Origin: Flavobacteriaceae bacterium EG-1
Lineage (GTDB): Bacteria; Bacteroidota; Bacteroidia; Flavobacteriales; Flavobacteriaceae
Assembly (NCBI RefSeq): GCF_009649685.1
Contig: NZ_WJPK01000001.1
Coordinates: 810,760 to 874,759 of the forward strand
Direction: 5' to 3'
Length of the DNA stretch: 64,000 bases
The notes beneath the pieces were generated by a model that was not told the DNA's origin, ran no database searches, and was given only the letters and a program-made list of their open reading frames with translations. This document shows positions 38,137-47,204 of the stretch, in pieces. Each line of letters begins with the position of its first letter. The first letter of the stretch is position 1. Both the position numbers and the translations under genes were made by a program.

Positions 38137-38276
38137 ACCATTCCTAAAATTTTAACCGTAACAGCTACTAAATTATTTATTTAAGTGAAATCTAGTAGTT
38201 CGATTTGGGTTTTAAATCTAAATTTAATTTAAACTTAATAACAAATTATAGGATAGTTGTCATGTTATGCCATGAA

Positions 38277-38309
38277 TTTGTATTTAACTTGTTGAACATC
38301 GTAATTTTG
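38277..38309 (+). promoter_or_regulatory. Predicted promoter of the leuCDAB operon
   Basis: TTTG (38277-38280) and TAATTTTG (38302-38309) are 21 bases apart. The leader would be about 58 nt. No leader peptide rich in leucine codons is visible. Confidence 0.6.
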
Positions 38310-38372
38310 AATCCCAATAATTTCCTAAAACAAGCACTTTCACTAGATTTGTTAGCTTAGAATTCAAAGACA

Positions 38373-39785
38373 ATGAGTACGAAAAAGACATTATTTGACA
38401 AAGTGTGGGATTCACACGTTGTTCATCAGATTGAAAACGGTCCAGATGTATTATTCATCGACCGCCACATGGTTCATGAAGTAACAAGTCCTGTTGCTTT
38501 TTTGGGTCTTAAAAATAGAGGTATTCGCGTAATGCATCCTGAAAAAACATTCGCAACAGCCGATCATAATACACCAACAATTAATCAACATCTACCAGTT
38601 CAAGACCCACTTTCTGCAAATCAATTGAAAATGCTTGAAGAAAATGCCAATGAATATGGTATTTCTTATTGGGGACTTGGCCATGAAAAAAACGGAATTG
38701 TACATGTTGTAGGACCTGAATATGGAATCACGCAACCTGGTGCAACTATTGTTTGTGGTGATTCACATACATCAACACATGGTGCATTTGGTGCAATTGC
38801 CTTTGGTATTGGAACTTCTGAAGTAGAAATGGTTTTAGCTACACAATGTATTATGCAGCCTAAACCAAAAAGTATGCGCATAAATATTACTGGTGATTTA
38901 CAGTACGGCGTAACCCCTAAAGATGTTGCGCTATTTATCATTTCGCAATTGACAACTTCTGGGGCTACAGGTTATTTTGTGGAATATGCGGGCGATGTAT
39001 TCAAGAATATGACAATGGAAGGCCGTATGACCGTTTGTAACCTAAGTATAGAAATGGGAGCTCGTGGCGGTATGATTGCGCCAGATGAAACAACTTTTCA
39101 TTACGTAAAAGACAGAGAATTTACTCCAAAAGGTGATGCTTGGAATACAGCAATGGATTACTGGCAAACACTTTATACTGATGAAGGAGCTGAATTTGAT
39201 AAAGAATTAACTTTCGATGGTTCTAAAATTGAACCCATGATAACCTATGGTACCAACCCTGGTATGGGTATCGGAATCTCGAATGATATTCCTAATGCTG
39301 AAGCCGTACAAGGGGGAGCAGCCACTTATAAGAAATCTTTACAATACATGAAATTCGATGAAGGTGACTCCATGATTGGAAAGCCTATCGATTTTGTTTT
39401 CTTAGGAAGTTGTACTAATGGTAGAATTGAAGATTTTAGAGCATTTGCCTCTATTGTTAAAGGTAAAAAGAAGGCAGACAATGTTACTGCTTGGTTAGTA
39501 CCAGGAAGTCATAAAGTAGAAGCTGCTATAAAAGAAGAAGGGTTATTAGATATTCTAACAGAAGCTGGTTTCGCACTTCGTGAACCTGGATGTTCTGCTT
39601 GTTTAGCCATGAATGATGATAAAGTACCTCCTGGAAAATTAGCCGTAAGTACTTCTAACAGAAATTTTGAAGGAAGACAAGGACCTGGCTCTAGAACATT
39701 ATTAGCTAGTCCATTGGTAGCTGCTGCTGCAGCGGTTACTGGTAAAGTAACGGACCCAAGAGAATTAATGAAAGAATTGGCATAA
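38373..39785 (+). CDS. leuC: 3-isopropylmalate dehydratase large subunit
   Basis: With LeuD it isomerises 2-isopropylmalate to 3-isopropylmalate in leucine synthesis. It is a [4Fe-4S] aconitase-family protein: [15 protein letters not shown], the first cluster Cys in GSCTNGR and the CSACLAM pair are intact, and the [12 protein letters not shown] segment completes the active site. The length of 470 residues is standard. It opens the leuCDAB operon behind its own promoter and is followed by a strongly folded 94-base spacer before leuD. Confidence 0.97.
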   Translation: MSTKKTLFDKVWDSHVVHQIENGPDVLFIDRHMVHEVTSPVAFLGLKNRGIRVMHPEKTFATADHNTPTINQHLPVQDPLSANQLKMLEENANEYGISYWGLGHEKNGIVHVVGPEYGITQPGATIVCGDSHTSTHGAFGAIAFGIGTSEVEMVLATQCIMQPKPKSMRINITGDLQYGVTPKDVALFIISQLTTSGATGYFVEYAGDVFKNMTMEGRMTVCNLSIEMGARGGMIAPDETTFHYVKDREFTPKGDAWNTAMDYWQTLYTDEGAEFDKELTFDGSKIEPMITYGTNPGMGIGISNDIPNAEAVQGGAATYKKSLQYMKFDEGDSMIGKPIDFVFLGSCTNGRIEDFRAFASIVKGKKKADNVTAWLVPGSHKVEAAIKEEGLLDILTEAGFALREPGCSACLAMNDDKVPPGKLAVSTSNRNFEGRQGPGSRTLLASPLVAAAAAVTGKVTDPRELMKELA

Positions 39786-39795
39786 CCAATTAACT

Positions 39796-39876
39796 ATTAG
39801 CTTATGGCAATTTGCCTGTAGCTACTAAAAATTATAAAACATGCCATTAGCGATACGCTAGTGGCAAAAAGCTAAT
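39796..39876 (+). promoter_or_regulatory. Folded leuC-leuD spacer (multi-stem RNA)
   Basis: Outer arms ATTAGCTT (39796-39803) and AAGCTAAT (39869-39876) enclose GGCAA-T-TTGCC (39806-39816) and a hairpin TGCCATTAGCG-ATA-CGCTAGTGGCA (39842-39866, 11 pairs with one G-U). The layout is a three-way junction ending 3 bases before the leuD ATG. There is no T-run, so it is not a plain terminator. A role in mRNA processing or leuD translation control is inferred. Confidence 0.5.
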
Positions 39877-39879
39877 AAA

Positions 39880-40476
39880 ATGGCATACGATAAATTCACA
39901 ACCTTAAAATCAACTGCGGTTCCACTTCCAATAGAGAATGTAGATACCGATCAAATAATACCTGCTCGTTTCTTAAAAGCTACGGAACGTAAAGGTTTTG
40001 GCGACAATCTTTTTAGAGATTGGCGCTATAATCAAGATAATTCACCAAAGGAAGATTTTGTTTTAAACAATCCAAAATATAGTGGTAAAATACTAGTTGG
40101 AGGAGCTAATTTCGGTTCAGGGTCATCAAGAGAGCATGCCGCATGGGCTGTTTATGATTATGGATTTAGATGCGTAATCTCAAGTTTCTTTGCTGATATT
40201 TTCAGAGGTAACTGTTTAAATATCGGAGTATTACCAGTACAAGTAAGTGCAGAATTTTTGCAAAAAATATTTGCTGCAATTGAGGCAGACCCAAATTCCG
40301 AATTTGAAGTGAGTTTGCTAGACCAAAAAGTTTCAATTGTTGCCACCGGTGAAAGCGAATCTTTTGCAATCAATGAATACAAAAAGGGGAACATGACTAA
40401 TGGTTTTGACGATATTGACTACTTATTGAATATTAAAGAAAATATTCAAACATTCGCAAAAAATACACCATTATAG
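39880..40476 (+). CDS. leuD: 3-isopropylmalate dehydratase small subunit
   Basis: This is the swivel subunit that pairs with LeuC. The family motifs NVDTDQIIPARFLK and GANFGSGSSREHAAWA are present, the latter shaping the substrate pocket. The 198-residue length is typical. The start ATG is directly after a structured spacer, which may tune its translation relative to LeuC. leuA begins 55 bases downstream. Confidence 0.96.
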   Translation: MAYDKFTTLKSTAVPLPIENVDTDQIIPARFLKATERKGFGDNLFRDWRYNQDNSPKEDFVLNNPKYSGKILVGGANFGSGSSREHAAWAVYDYGFRCVISSFFADIFRGNCLNIGVLPVQVSAEFLQKIFAAIEADPNSEFEVSLLDQKVSIVATGESESFAINEYKKGNMTNGFDDIDYLLNIKENIQTFAKNTPL

Positions 40477-40531
40477 TCACTTTAGTTAAACCCCAAATCA
40501 AGTAGTAGAATCATACTTGAGAAGTAGCACA

Positions 40532-42046
40532 ATGAAAAAAAGAACCATTGAAATAATGGATACGACACTCCGCGATGGAGAACAAACATCTGGAGTGTCA
40601 TTTTCAGCATCCGAAAAGTTAACATTAGCAAAATTACTTTTAGATGAGCTAAAGGTGAATCGCATTGAAGTAGCCTCTGCTAGAGTGTCTGATGGAGAAT
40701 TGGAGGCTGTACAACAAATTACCAGTTGGGCCTCTGAAAATGGACATATAGAAAATGTTGAAGTACTCACATTTACCGATGGTGGAATTTCGCTTAAATG
40801 GATGGAAAAAGCAGGTGCAAAGGTGCAAAACCTTTTGACTAAAGGGTCTTTAAACCATTTAACCCACCAATTAAAGAAAACACCAGAACAACATTTTTCT
40901 GAAATTGCTAAGGTATTTTCGCAGGCTGAGAAAAAAGGAATTACCAATAATATTTACTTAGAAGATTGGAGTAATGGAATGCGAAATTCTCCAGAATATG
41001 TATTTCAATTCCTAGATTTTTTAGCAACTCAACCTGTAAAAAGAATATTATTACCAGATACTTTAGGTGTTTTAACACATACCGAGACTTTTAAATTTAT
41101 TTCTGAAATAGTTGAACGTTATCCGAGTTTACATTTTGATTTTCATGGTCATAATGATTACGACTTAAGTGTAGCAAATGTTATGGAGGCCTTAAAAGCT
41201 GGTTGTCATGGTTTACACCTTACCGTAAATGGAATGGGTGAACGCGCGGGTAATGCACCTATGGCAAGCACAATAGCTGTAATTAACGACTTTTTACCTG
41301 AGATTAAAATACAGGTAGTTGAGAAAGCACTTTTTAAAGTGAGCAAATTAGTTTCGGCATTTACCGGTGTTGGAATTCCATCAAACAAACCAATTGTTGG
41401 TGATAGCGTATTTACGCAAACAGCTGGCATACATGCAGATGGAGACAATAAAAACAATTTATACTTTAGTGATTTAATGCCTGAGCGTTTTGGCCGTAAA
41501 CGGAAATACGCACTCGGAAAAATGTCAGGAAAGGCCAATATCCAAAAGAATTTACAAGAACTTGGATTAACCTTAAATGACGATGAGTTAAAAAAAGTAA
41601 CGGCCCGAATAATTGAATTAGGTGATAAAAAAGAACGTGTTACCAAAGAAGATTTACCGTATATTATTTCCGATGTTCTAGATACCGATTATCAGCAAAA
41701 AGTATTTGTAAAATCATATGTATTAACACACGCTAAAGGCTTACAACCTTCCACTACCCTAGCATTGGAAATAAATGGTAAGAGTTATGAGGAAAACGCT
41801 TCTGGTGATGGACAATATGATGCGTTTATGAATGCATTGCGTAAAATTTATGATTCACGGAAAGTAGAACTGCCAACTTTGGTTGATTACGCGGTACGCA
41901 TACCACCAGGAAGTAATTCTGATGCCTTATGTGAAACAATAATTACGTGGGAAACTAATGGGAAAGAATTTATTTCAAGAGGGTTAGATTCTGATCAAAC
42001 AGTATCAGCAATTAAAGCAACTGAAAAGATGTTGAATATTATTTAA
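40532..42046 (+). CDS. leuA: 2-isopropylmalate synthase-family enzyme
   Basis: It condenses acetyl-CoA with a 2-oxoacid: 2-oxoisovalerate for leucine, or pyruvate in citramalate synthases. The TIM barrel carries MDTTLRDGEQTSGVSF, the metal-binding HGHNDYDLSVAN (HxH) and NGMGERAGNAP. The C-terminal LeuA regulatory domain (about 380-500) should bind the feedback inhibitor. The ORF can be read from TTG at 40517, but the ATG at 40532 aligns better with the family. The operon position between leuD and leuB favours isopropylmalate synthase, though the subfamily is close to citramalate synthases, and ilvA is also present for 2-oxobutanoate. Confidence 0.88.
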   Translation: MKKRTIEIMDTTLRDGEQTSGVSFSASEKLTLAKLLLDELKVNRIEVASARVSDGELEAVQQITSWASENGHIENVEVLTFTDGGISLKWMEKAGAKVQNLLTKGSLNHLTHQLKKTPEQHFSEIAKVFSQAEKKGITNNIYLEDWSNGMRNSPEYVFQFLDFLATQPVKRILLPDTLGVLTHTETFKFISEIVERYPSLHFDFHGHNDYDLSVANVMEALKAGCHGLHLTVNGMGERAGNAPMASTIAVINDFLPEIKIQVVEKALFKVSKLVSAFTGVGIPSNKPIVGDSVFTQTAGIHADGDNKNNLYFSDLMPERFGRKRKYALGKMSGKANIQKNLQELGLTLNDDELKKVTARIIELGDKKERVTKEDLPYIISDVLDTDYQQKVFVKSYVLTHAKGLQPSTTLALEINGKSYEENASGDGQYDAFMNALRKIYDSRKVELPTLVDYAVRIPPGSNSDALCETIITWETNGKEFISRGLDSDQTVSAIKATEKMLNII

Positions 42047-42100
42047 GCACTTTTAAGTAAAACAGTTTATAGTAAATTAACAAAGATTAAAAAGAGCGAG

Positions 42101-42122
42101 ATGCATAATGCATTACGCGTAA
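42101..42122 (+). repeat. Adjacent small palindromes in the leuA-leuB gap
   Basis: ATGCAT-A-ATGCAT (42101-42113) and TTACGCGTAA (42113-42122) are self-complementary and adjoin each other 12 bases before the leuB start. A protein-binding or RNA-processing role is possible but unsupported. Confidence 0.3.
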
Positions 42123-42133
42123 AGTAAATAAGA

Positions 42134-43189
42134 ATGAAATTAAATATTGCATTATTAGCCGGAGATGGAATCGGCCCCGAAGTAATTGATCAAGCGGTAA
42201 AAGTATGCGATGCAATCGCAACAAAATATAATCACGACATCACCTGGAAACCAGCTTTAACTGGTGCTGCAGCGATAGATGCCGTTGGAGAACCTTATCC
42301 AGATTCAACACATGAGGTTTGTGCCAATGCAGATGCAGTATTATTCGGCGCCATTGGTCATCCACGTTTTGACAATGACCCTACTGCAAAAGTACGTCCA
42401 GAGCAAGGTTTATTAAAAATGCGTCAAAAACTTGGATTATTTGCTAATGTACGTCCAACGTTTACATTTCCATCATTAATAGACAAGTCTCCTTTAAAAA
42501 GAGAACGTATTGAAGGAACAGATTTAATAATTTTACGTGAATTAACTGGAGGCGTTTATTTTGGAGAACGTGGTAGAAAAGATGATGGTAACACAGCTTT
42601 TGACACCATGACCTACCAACGTTTTGAAATAGAGCGATTAGCGACAAAAGGCTTTGAAATGGCAATGAAACGTTCTAAAAAATTATGTTGTGTAGATAAA
42701 GCCAATGTATTAGAATCGTCAAGACTTTGGAGAGAAACGGTTCAGGCAATGGAAAAAGATTATCCAGAAGTTGAAGTATCTTATGAGTTTATTGATGCTG
42801 TTGCAATGCGATTGGTACAATGGCCAAAAGATTACGATGTAATGATTACAGCCAACTTATTTGGTGATATTTTAACGGATGAAGCTTCTGTAATTGCAGG
42901 TTCTATGGGCTTAATGCCTTCTTCATCTGTAGGTAGCAAAGTATCGCTTTATGAGCCTATTCACGGTTCGTATCCACAAGCAGCAGGAAAAGATATTGCA
43001 AATCCGTTAGCAACAGTATTATCTGCAGCTATGTTATTTGAAGATATGGATTTAACTGCTGAGGCACAAGCGATACGTGATGTTGTAAATAAATCCTTAG
43101 CTGAAGGATTTGTCACTGAAGATTTAGCAGAAGGTGGAAAGGCTTATAAAACCAGTGAAGTTGGTGACTGGTTAGCTAAGAACATCTAA
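42134..43189 (+). CDS. leuB: 3-isopropylmalate dehydrogenase
   Basis: This NAD-dependent enzyme oxidises 3-isopropylmalate in the third step of leucine synthesis. Landmarks are LLAGDGIGPEV, LIILRELTGGVYFGERG, the catalytic CVDKANVLESSRLWRE, the metal-binding [18 protein letters not shown] and the NAD-site [14 protein letters not shown]. The 351-residue gene is intact. Its last 339 bases (42851-43189) are repeated at 50422-50759 in the same orientation, with 15 synonymous differences and one deletion. A terminator follows at 43215. Confidence 0.96.
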   Translation: MKLNIALLAGDGIGPEVIDQAVKVCDAIATKYNHDITWKPALTGAAAIDAVGEPYPDSTHEVCANADAVLFGAIGHPRFDNDPTAKVRPEQGLLKMRQKLGLFANVRPTFTFPSLIDKSPLKRERIEGTDLIILRELTGGVYFGERGRKDDGNTAFDTMTYQRFEIERLATKGFEMAMKRSKKLCCVDKANVLESSRLWRETVQAMEKDYPEVEVSYEFIDAVAMRLVQWPKDYDVMITANLFGDILTDEASVIAGSMGLMPSSSVGSKVSLYEPIHGSYPQAAGKDIANPLATVLSAAMLFEDMDLTAEAQAIRDVVNKSLAEGFVTEDLAEGGKAYKTSEVGDWLAKNI

Positions 43190-43214
43190 GACATTTATTT
43201 TATAAATAATTTTT

Positions 43215-43250
43215 AAAAGCCCTTATATTGTTCACTATGTAAGGGCTTTT
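43215..43250 (+). terminator. Terminator after leuB
   Basis: The perfect arms AAAAGCCCTTA (43215-43225) and TAAGGGCTTTT (43240-43250) are followed by a T-rich run. It differs in sequence from the terminator after the leuB fragment at 50780. Confidence 0.88.
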
Positions 43251-43295
43251 TCTTTTTGCTTGTAGAAAAAGTATTAAGCCAAAATTCTAGAATAA

Positions 43296-45647
43296 TTAAT
43301 TCGAAATATCATTTTTAGATTTTAAATTTTCCAGCAACGTTTTTATCTCCGAAACTTCTGCGCTTAAAGTATTAATTTTTGAATTTTGATTCACAATCAT
43401 TGCTTGTTGTTCTTGTACCGCTTTTATTAAAATGGGTATTAGTTCAGTATACGATAAAGAGAGTAAATCAGAAGCTGGCACATACTCGGTAAGACTAGGG
43501 AATATTTCTTGTACTTCTTGTGAAATAAGACCCAAATTACGCTTAGTGTCTTTTTGATTTTTCATTAAATAACTAACCGGGTTGAGCCGTAATACTTTGT
43601 GTAAGGTACCAGACTTAAGAGGTATAATATCTCGCTTTACTTTTCTGTCTGAAACAGTAGTATATTCACCAGTATCACCTACAAATGCCCCTCTAAACTC
43701 ACCATCTTTTGCTAATAATAAACCACCACCAGAGGTATGAAATTGCCAAGACCCTCCAGTGTTCAAATTTTTTATACTAAATGCATTAGTTCTATTTGAA
43801 GGTGTTGGCCCATTATTTCCATGAGCTACCTCTAATAAACTTACAGGTTGGTGTTCACCTATGCCTACATTACCATTTTTTAATACGGTAAACGCATTAT
43901 GAGGTCCATTTGAAAGACTACCATTTCCAATTTCAAATAATGGATCTTCATCTACCCAATTAGTAGCTGACCCACCACTTATATTCATTTGCCCTATAGC
44001 CAAAGAACTTAATGCTCTAGCTTCGGTATAAGAACCCATTGTTGTCGAGCTTTCTCCTGATGCAACTGTCCCTTGCCCAATTGCTGTCGAATAATCTGCT
44101 ACTGCAACTGCCACCCCCATTGCTGTCGAATAATCTCCTGATGCAACTGACGAATGTCCCATTGCTGTCGAATAATCTCCTGATGCAACTGTCCCTTGCC
44201 CCTTTGCTGTCGAATTATCTCCTGATGCGGTGGTTCTACTGCCGGCCGCATAGGAATAGGGTCCAGTAGCACCATAAGAAGTAGAAAAATCATCACTAAA
44301 ACTTAAATCAATTGCATATTTTCCAATAGGCCCATAATTGTCAGTATCTACACCCTTTAAACGCCAACCAGTACCATTACCCTCATCTATGGCTTCTAAA
44401 CCAGTTGAGTTATCAGTAGTACCACCACCAGTTTCATCAGTGCTGGCAATCCAAGTACCTATTGTTGCATCCCATTTCGCTACTTGTCCGTCCGCAGTAC
44501 CTACCAGCCCGGTTACCAAATCACCATCGCCAAGTAAAAGTCCTGAATGCTCGGTAACATCAATTTCATTCGTTGGATCCGCATCGGCATCGGTACCACC
44601 AGTTGGAATTGTAATTTTTCCGCCATCCGTAAGGCTAATTTCATTGGTAGCAACATCAAAACTTAAGGTTTGAATTTCATTGATAGGGTCGGCATCGGCG
44701 TCGGTACCACCACTGGGTATCGTTATCGCATTACCATCACTCAAGGCTAATTCGTTAGTTGTAGTGTTAAAGCTCAATGTTTGAAATTCATTCGTTGGAT
44801 CCGCATCGGCGTCGGTACCACCAGATGGAATTGTAATTTTTCCGCCATCCGTAAGGCTAATTTCATTGGTAGCAACATCAAAACTTAAGGTTTGAATTTC
44901 ATTGGTAGGGTCAGCATCGGCGTCGGTACCACCACTGGGTATCGTTACCGCATTACCATCACTCAAGGCTAATTCGTTAGTTGTAGTGTTAAAGCTCAAT
45001 ATTTGAAATTCATTCGTTGGATCCGCATCGGCGTCGGTACCACCAGTTGGAATTGTAATTTTTCCGCCATCCGTAAGGCTAATTTCATTGGTAGCAACAT
45101 CAAAACTTAAGGTTTGAATTTCATTGGTAGGGTCGGCATCGGCGTCAACAGAACCACTGCCCACCAATTCATCTATAGCTTCTTGTGTATTTACTGCTTT
45201 TAAGCCCGAAATTGTATTATTATAAGGCACTTCACTAGCCGATTGATCATCAGCATCGCCAGAACTTATAGCATAGGGTACAGCCATCATCTCTGTAGTA
45301 CCAAGTATTTTATCATTTAGTGAGGTAGTTAGGTATACGGCCTCTTTTCCCCAATGTAGTGCATCATATTTACCGTGAGTAGGTGTTCCGTCACCTATCT
45401 TAAGACTAAACACACCATTGGCATCAGTAGTAATCAAATGCGTTTCTTCGTATGCCGTAATGGCCGTTGAACCACCAAATTTTAAAGCAATACCAATGGT
45501 CATTGTTTCATTAGCCATAAGTTTACTTTCAGCATTACGCGCTACACCTTGATAATTAATAAAATTCTTCTGTTTGGATTGAGCCCTAGTTGCAATTGTA
45601 AAAAACAATGCCAATAACAGTATAATTGTCAAGTAGTTTCGCTTCAT
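43296..45647 (-). CDS. Repeat-rich YadA-like / S74 tail-fibre-type surface protein
   Basis: A signal peptide (1 to about 22) and an INYQGVARN domain open the protein. Five 37-residue repeats follow (about 167-355) in strict A-B-A-B-A order: A carries NEIQTLSFDVATNEISL and B carries NEFQTLSFNTTTNELAL. Residues about 465-550 are YadA-head-like 14-residue repeats (STAMGHSSVASGDY). The C-terminus is an S74 intramolecular chaperone with the Ser666/Lys671 dyad in VSDRKVKRD, then a coiled coil. It should trimerise and cut itself between the stalk and the chaperone. It lies in the leuB-flanked island, 80 bases downstream of the T9SS-domain gene on the same strand. The ligand is unknown. Confidence 0.9.
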   Translation of the reverse strand: MKRNYLTIILLLALFFTIATRAQSKQKNFINYQGVARNAESKLMANETMTIGIALKFGGSTAITAYEETHLITTDANGVFSLKIGDGTPTHGKYDALHWGKEAVYLTTSLNDKILGTTEMMAVPYAISSGDADDQSASEVPYNNTISGLKAVNTQEAIDELVGSGSVDADADPTNEIQTLSFDVATNEISLTDGGKITIPTGGTDADADPTNEFQILSFNTTTNELALSDGNAVTIPSGGTDADADPTNEIQTLSFDVATNEISLTDGGKITIPSGGTDADADPTNEFQTLSFNTTTNELALSDGNAITIPSGGTDADADPINEIQTLSFDVATNEISLTDGGKITIPTGGTDADADPTNEIDVTEHSGLLLGDGDLVTGLVGTADGQVAKWDATIGTWIASTDETGGGTTDNSTGLEAIDEGNGTGWRLKGVDTDNYGPIGKYAIDLSFSDDFSTSYGATGPYSYAAGSRTTASGDNSTAKGQGTVASGDYSTAMGHSSVASGDYSTAMGVAVAVADYSTAIGQGTVASGESSTTMGSYTEARALSSLAIGQMNISGGSATNWVDEDPLFEIGNGSLSNGPHNAFTVLKNGNVGIGEHQPVSLLEVAHGNNGPTPSNRTNAFSIKNLNTGGSWQFHTSGGGLLLAKDGEFRGAFVGDTGEYTTVSDRKVKRDIIPLKSGTLHKVLRLNPVSYLMKNQKDTKRNLGLISQEVQEIFPSLTEYVPASDLLSLSYTELIPILIKAVQEQQAMIVNQNSKINTLSAEVSEIKTLLENLKSKNDISN
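44000..44260 (-). repeat. YadA-head-like 42-base repeats inside the S74 gene
   Basis: Several degenerate 42-base units encode 14-residue ASGDYSTAMG-type repeats. They are coding repeats of a beta-roll and not an array of spacers. Confidence 0.75.
44571..45150 (-). repeat. 222-base alternating tandem repeat inside the S74 gene
   Basis: CGTTGGATCC recurs at 44571, 44793 and 45015, giving an exact 222-base period made of two different 111-base halves. About 2.6 periods are present. DNA identity between periods is very high, so copy number could change by recombination or slippage without breaking the frame. Confidence 0.9.
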
Positions 45648-45727
45648 AATTTCTATTTTATTCCCATTTTCTTTTTAATTCTACTACCCTTAGTTATTTA
45701 ATAGATGCTTAAAAAAAAATTGAAAAT

Positions 45728-46204
45728 TTATTCTTTAAGTATTTTAAATAATTTTCCATTATTATAACCTTCTACATACAGATGTAATACATAAACTCCT
45801 TTTGCTAAGTGATTTACATCTAAGTGATGTTCTAATTGTTCGGATGTAATATTTTGTATTAATACACGCTGCCCACTAACCGAGAATAGCGTAACACCAT
45901 ACACCTTTTTATGGTTGGTATAAACCGTTAGCACATTGGCAACCGGATTTGGATAGACACTAATACCTGCCAAATCATCTTCTGTGGTAATGTTCTCTAC
46001 AAATAATCCACCCGCCCAAAACCCCTGTTGAATAGACTCCTTTTCAGAAATGGCACCAATTATGGGTTCGCCTATAGTAAAGGCCAAAGCACTATTTGAT
46101 TCTGTAAAGGAAATTCCAGCGTTTGCAGTAATGCTTTTTTCTAAAGATTGTGCATTTACAGAAGTGCTTATTAATAAGAATATTATCACGTAATGTTGCT
46201 TCAT
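45728..46204 (-). CDS. Small T9SS sorting-domain (CTD) protein
   Basis: A signal peptide (about 1-19) is followed by a short N-terminal part (AGISFTESNSALAFTIGEPI). A type A T9SS C-terminal sorting domain occupies about residues 80-158 (SVYPNPVANVLTVY, LFSVSGQRVL, LAKGVYVLHLYVEG). The protein should be exported by the type IX system to the cell surface. Little is left besides the sorting domain, so it may act as a partner of the downstream S74 protein, as such pairs recur in Flavobacteria. It lies within the leuB-flanked island. Confidence 0.87.
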   Translation of the reverse strand: MKQHYVIIFLLISTSVNAQSLEKSITANAGISFTESNSALAFTIGEPIIGAISEKESIQQGFWAGGLFVENITTEDDLAGISVYPNPVANVLTVYTNHKKVYGVTLFSVSGQRVLIQNITSEQLEHHLDVNHLAKGVYVLHLYVEGYNNGKLFKILKE

Positions 46205-46242
46205 ATATGTGTTTTAAATGAATACATTTCTAAAAAATATAA

Positions 46243-47124
46243 CTATCGCGTTAACTTCATTAGATGCTGCAATTGCAAAGCATCCTTTACTACCGATTGT
46301 TGAATAGGATATACTTTTTGGTTATAATCTTCAGCTCCAAAACCAACACCAGAAACCACTCTTTCTGGTCTTTCACCTCGTTTAGTTTCTATTAACATCG
46401 CAATATCATCAGCCACCAATTGTGGATTTGGGGCCTCTGATGATTGAAAAAAGCCATCAAAAAATTTAAGTAGTGCGGCCGGTTCATCCTTTTGCTTATA
46501 GTAACTATCAAATATGGCCTGATCTGCCTCTTTAGGGCCTGAATACAACAAATTTGTTCCAAAGGGCCCTGGTTCTACCAAACTCACTTCAACACCCCAA
46601 GGGGCTAGTTCATACCGTAAAGCCTGAGAATACGCTTCTACTGCATGTTTACTCGCACAATAAATTCCAAAATACGGAAAGGTTAGACGCCCCGCTATTG
46701 AAGTTACATTTACAATTAATCCTTCTTTTTGTTTACGCATGTGCGGTGCGATAGCTTTTACCATTCTCAATACTCCAAAGAAATTTGTTTCAAATTGGTC
46801 TTTTGCCTGTGCTATCGTGTAGGCCTCGGTTAATCCTACAAACATATAACCTGCATTGTTGACCAAGTAATCTAGAGTACCGTCTTCGTTAATGATAAAG
46901 TCAATTGCTTTTGTTACCGATGTTTCTATAGTCACATCTAGTTCAAGAACTGAGATATGCAATTTTTCTTTTTCGGCTATTACTAAAAGTTCTTTTTTCT
47001 TAGCTTTATTTTTTGTTAAGACATTGCGCATAGTTGCCCATACTTTATACCCTTTTCGGGCTAATAACAATGCAGTTAAGTAACCAAAACCACTGCTACA
47101 GCCTGTAATTAGAACATTTTTCAT
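46243..47124 (-). CDS. Short-chain dehydrogenase/reductase
   Basis: This classical SDR has the cofactor motif TGCSSGFG (7-14), the NNAG motif in LVNNAGYMF, a catalytic Ser in NVTSIAG and the YCASK active-site pair. The Arg in WATMRN after the first strand suggests NADP(H). The substrate is unknown; the enzyme resembles SDRs annotated as ketoreductases or steroid/retinol-type dehydrogenases. It is in the leuB-flanked island and reads in the same direction as its neighbours. Confidence 0.9.
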   Translation of the reverse strand: MKNVLITGCSSGFGYLTALLLARKGYKVWATMRNVLTKNKAKKKELLVIAEKEKLHISVLELDVTIETSVTKAIDFIINEDGTLDYLVNNAGYMFVGLTEAYTIAQAKDQFETNFFGVLRMVKAIAPHMRKQKEGLIVNVTSIAGRLTFPYFGIYCASKHAVEAYSQALRYELAPWGVEVSLVEPGPFGTNLLYSGPKEADQAIFDSYYKQKDEPAALLKFFDGFFQSSEAPNPQLVADDIAMLIETKRGERPERVVSGVGFGAEDYNQKVYPIQQSVVKDALQLQHLMKLTR

Positions 47125-47204
47125 CGCTAGTATTTATATATTATTAGTATTGAACAAGAGGCCAACTCAAATAATTAGATAAGCTAATTATTAGTTAGTA
47201 TGTG

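Noticed and set aside
44000-44260. CRISPR-like regular repeats
   Set aside because: They are degenerate coding repeats of a YadA-like beta-roll with no unique spacers and no cas genes.
44039-44673. Open frames of 65-111 residues opposite or alongside the S74 gene
   Set aside because: They are shadows of the repeated coding sequence and have low-complexity content.
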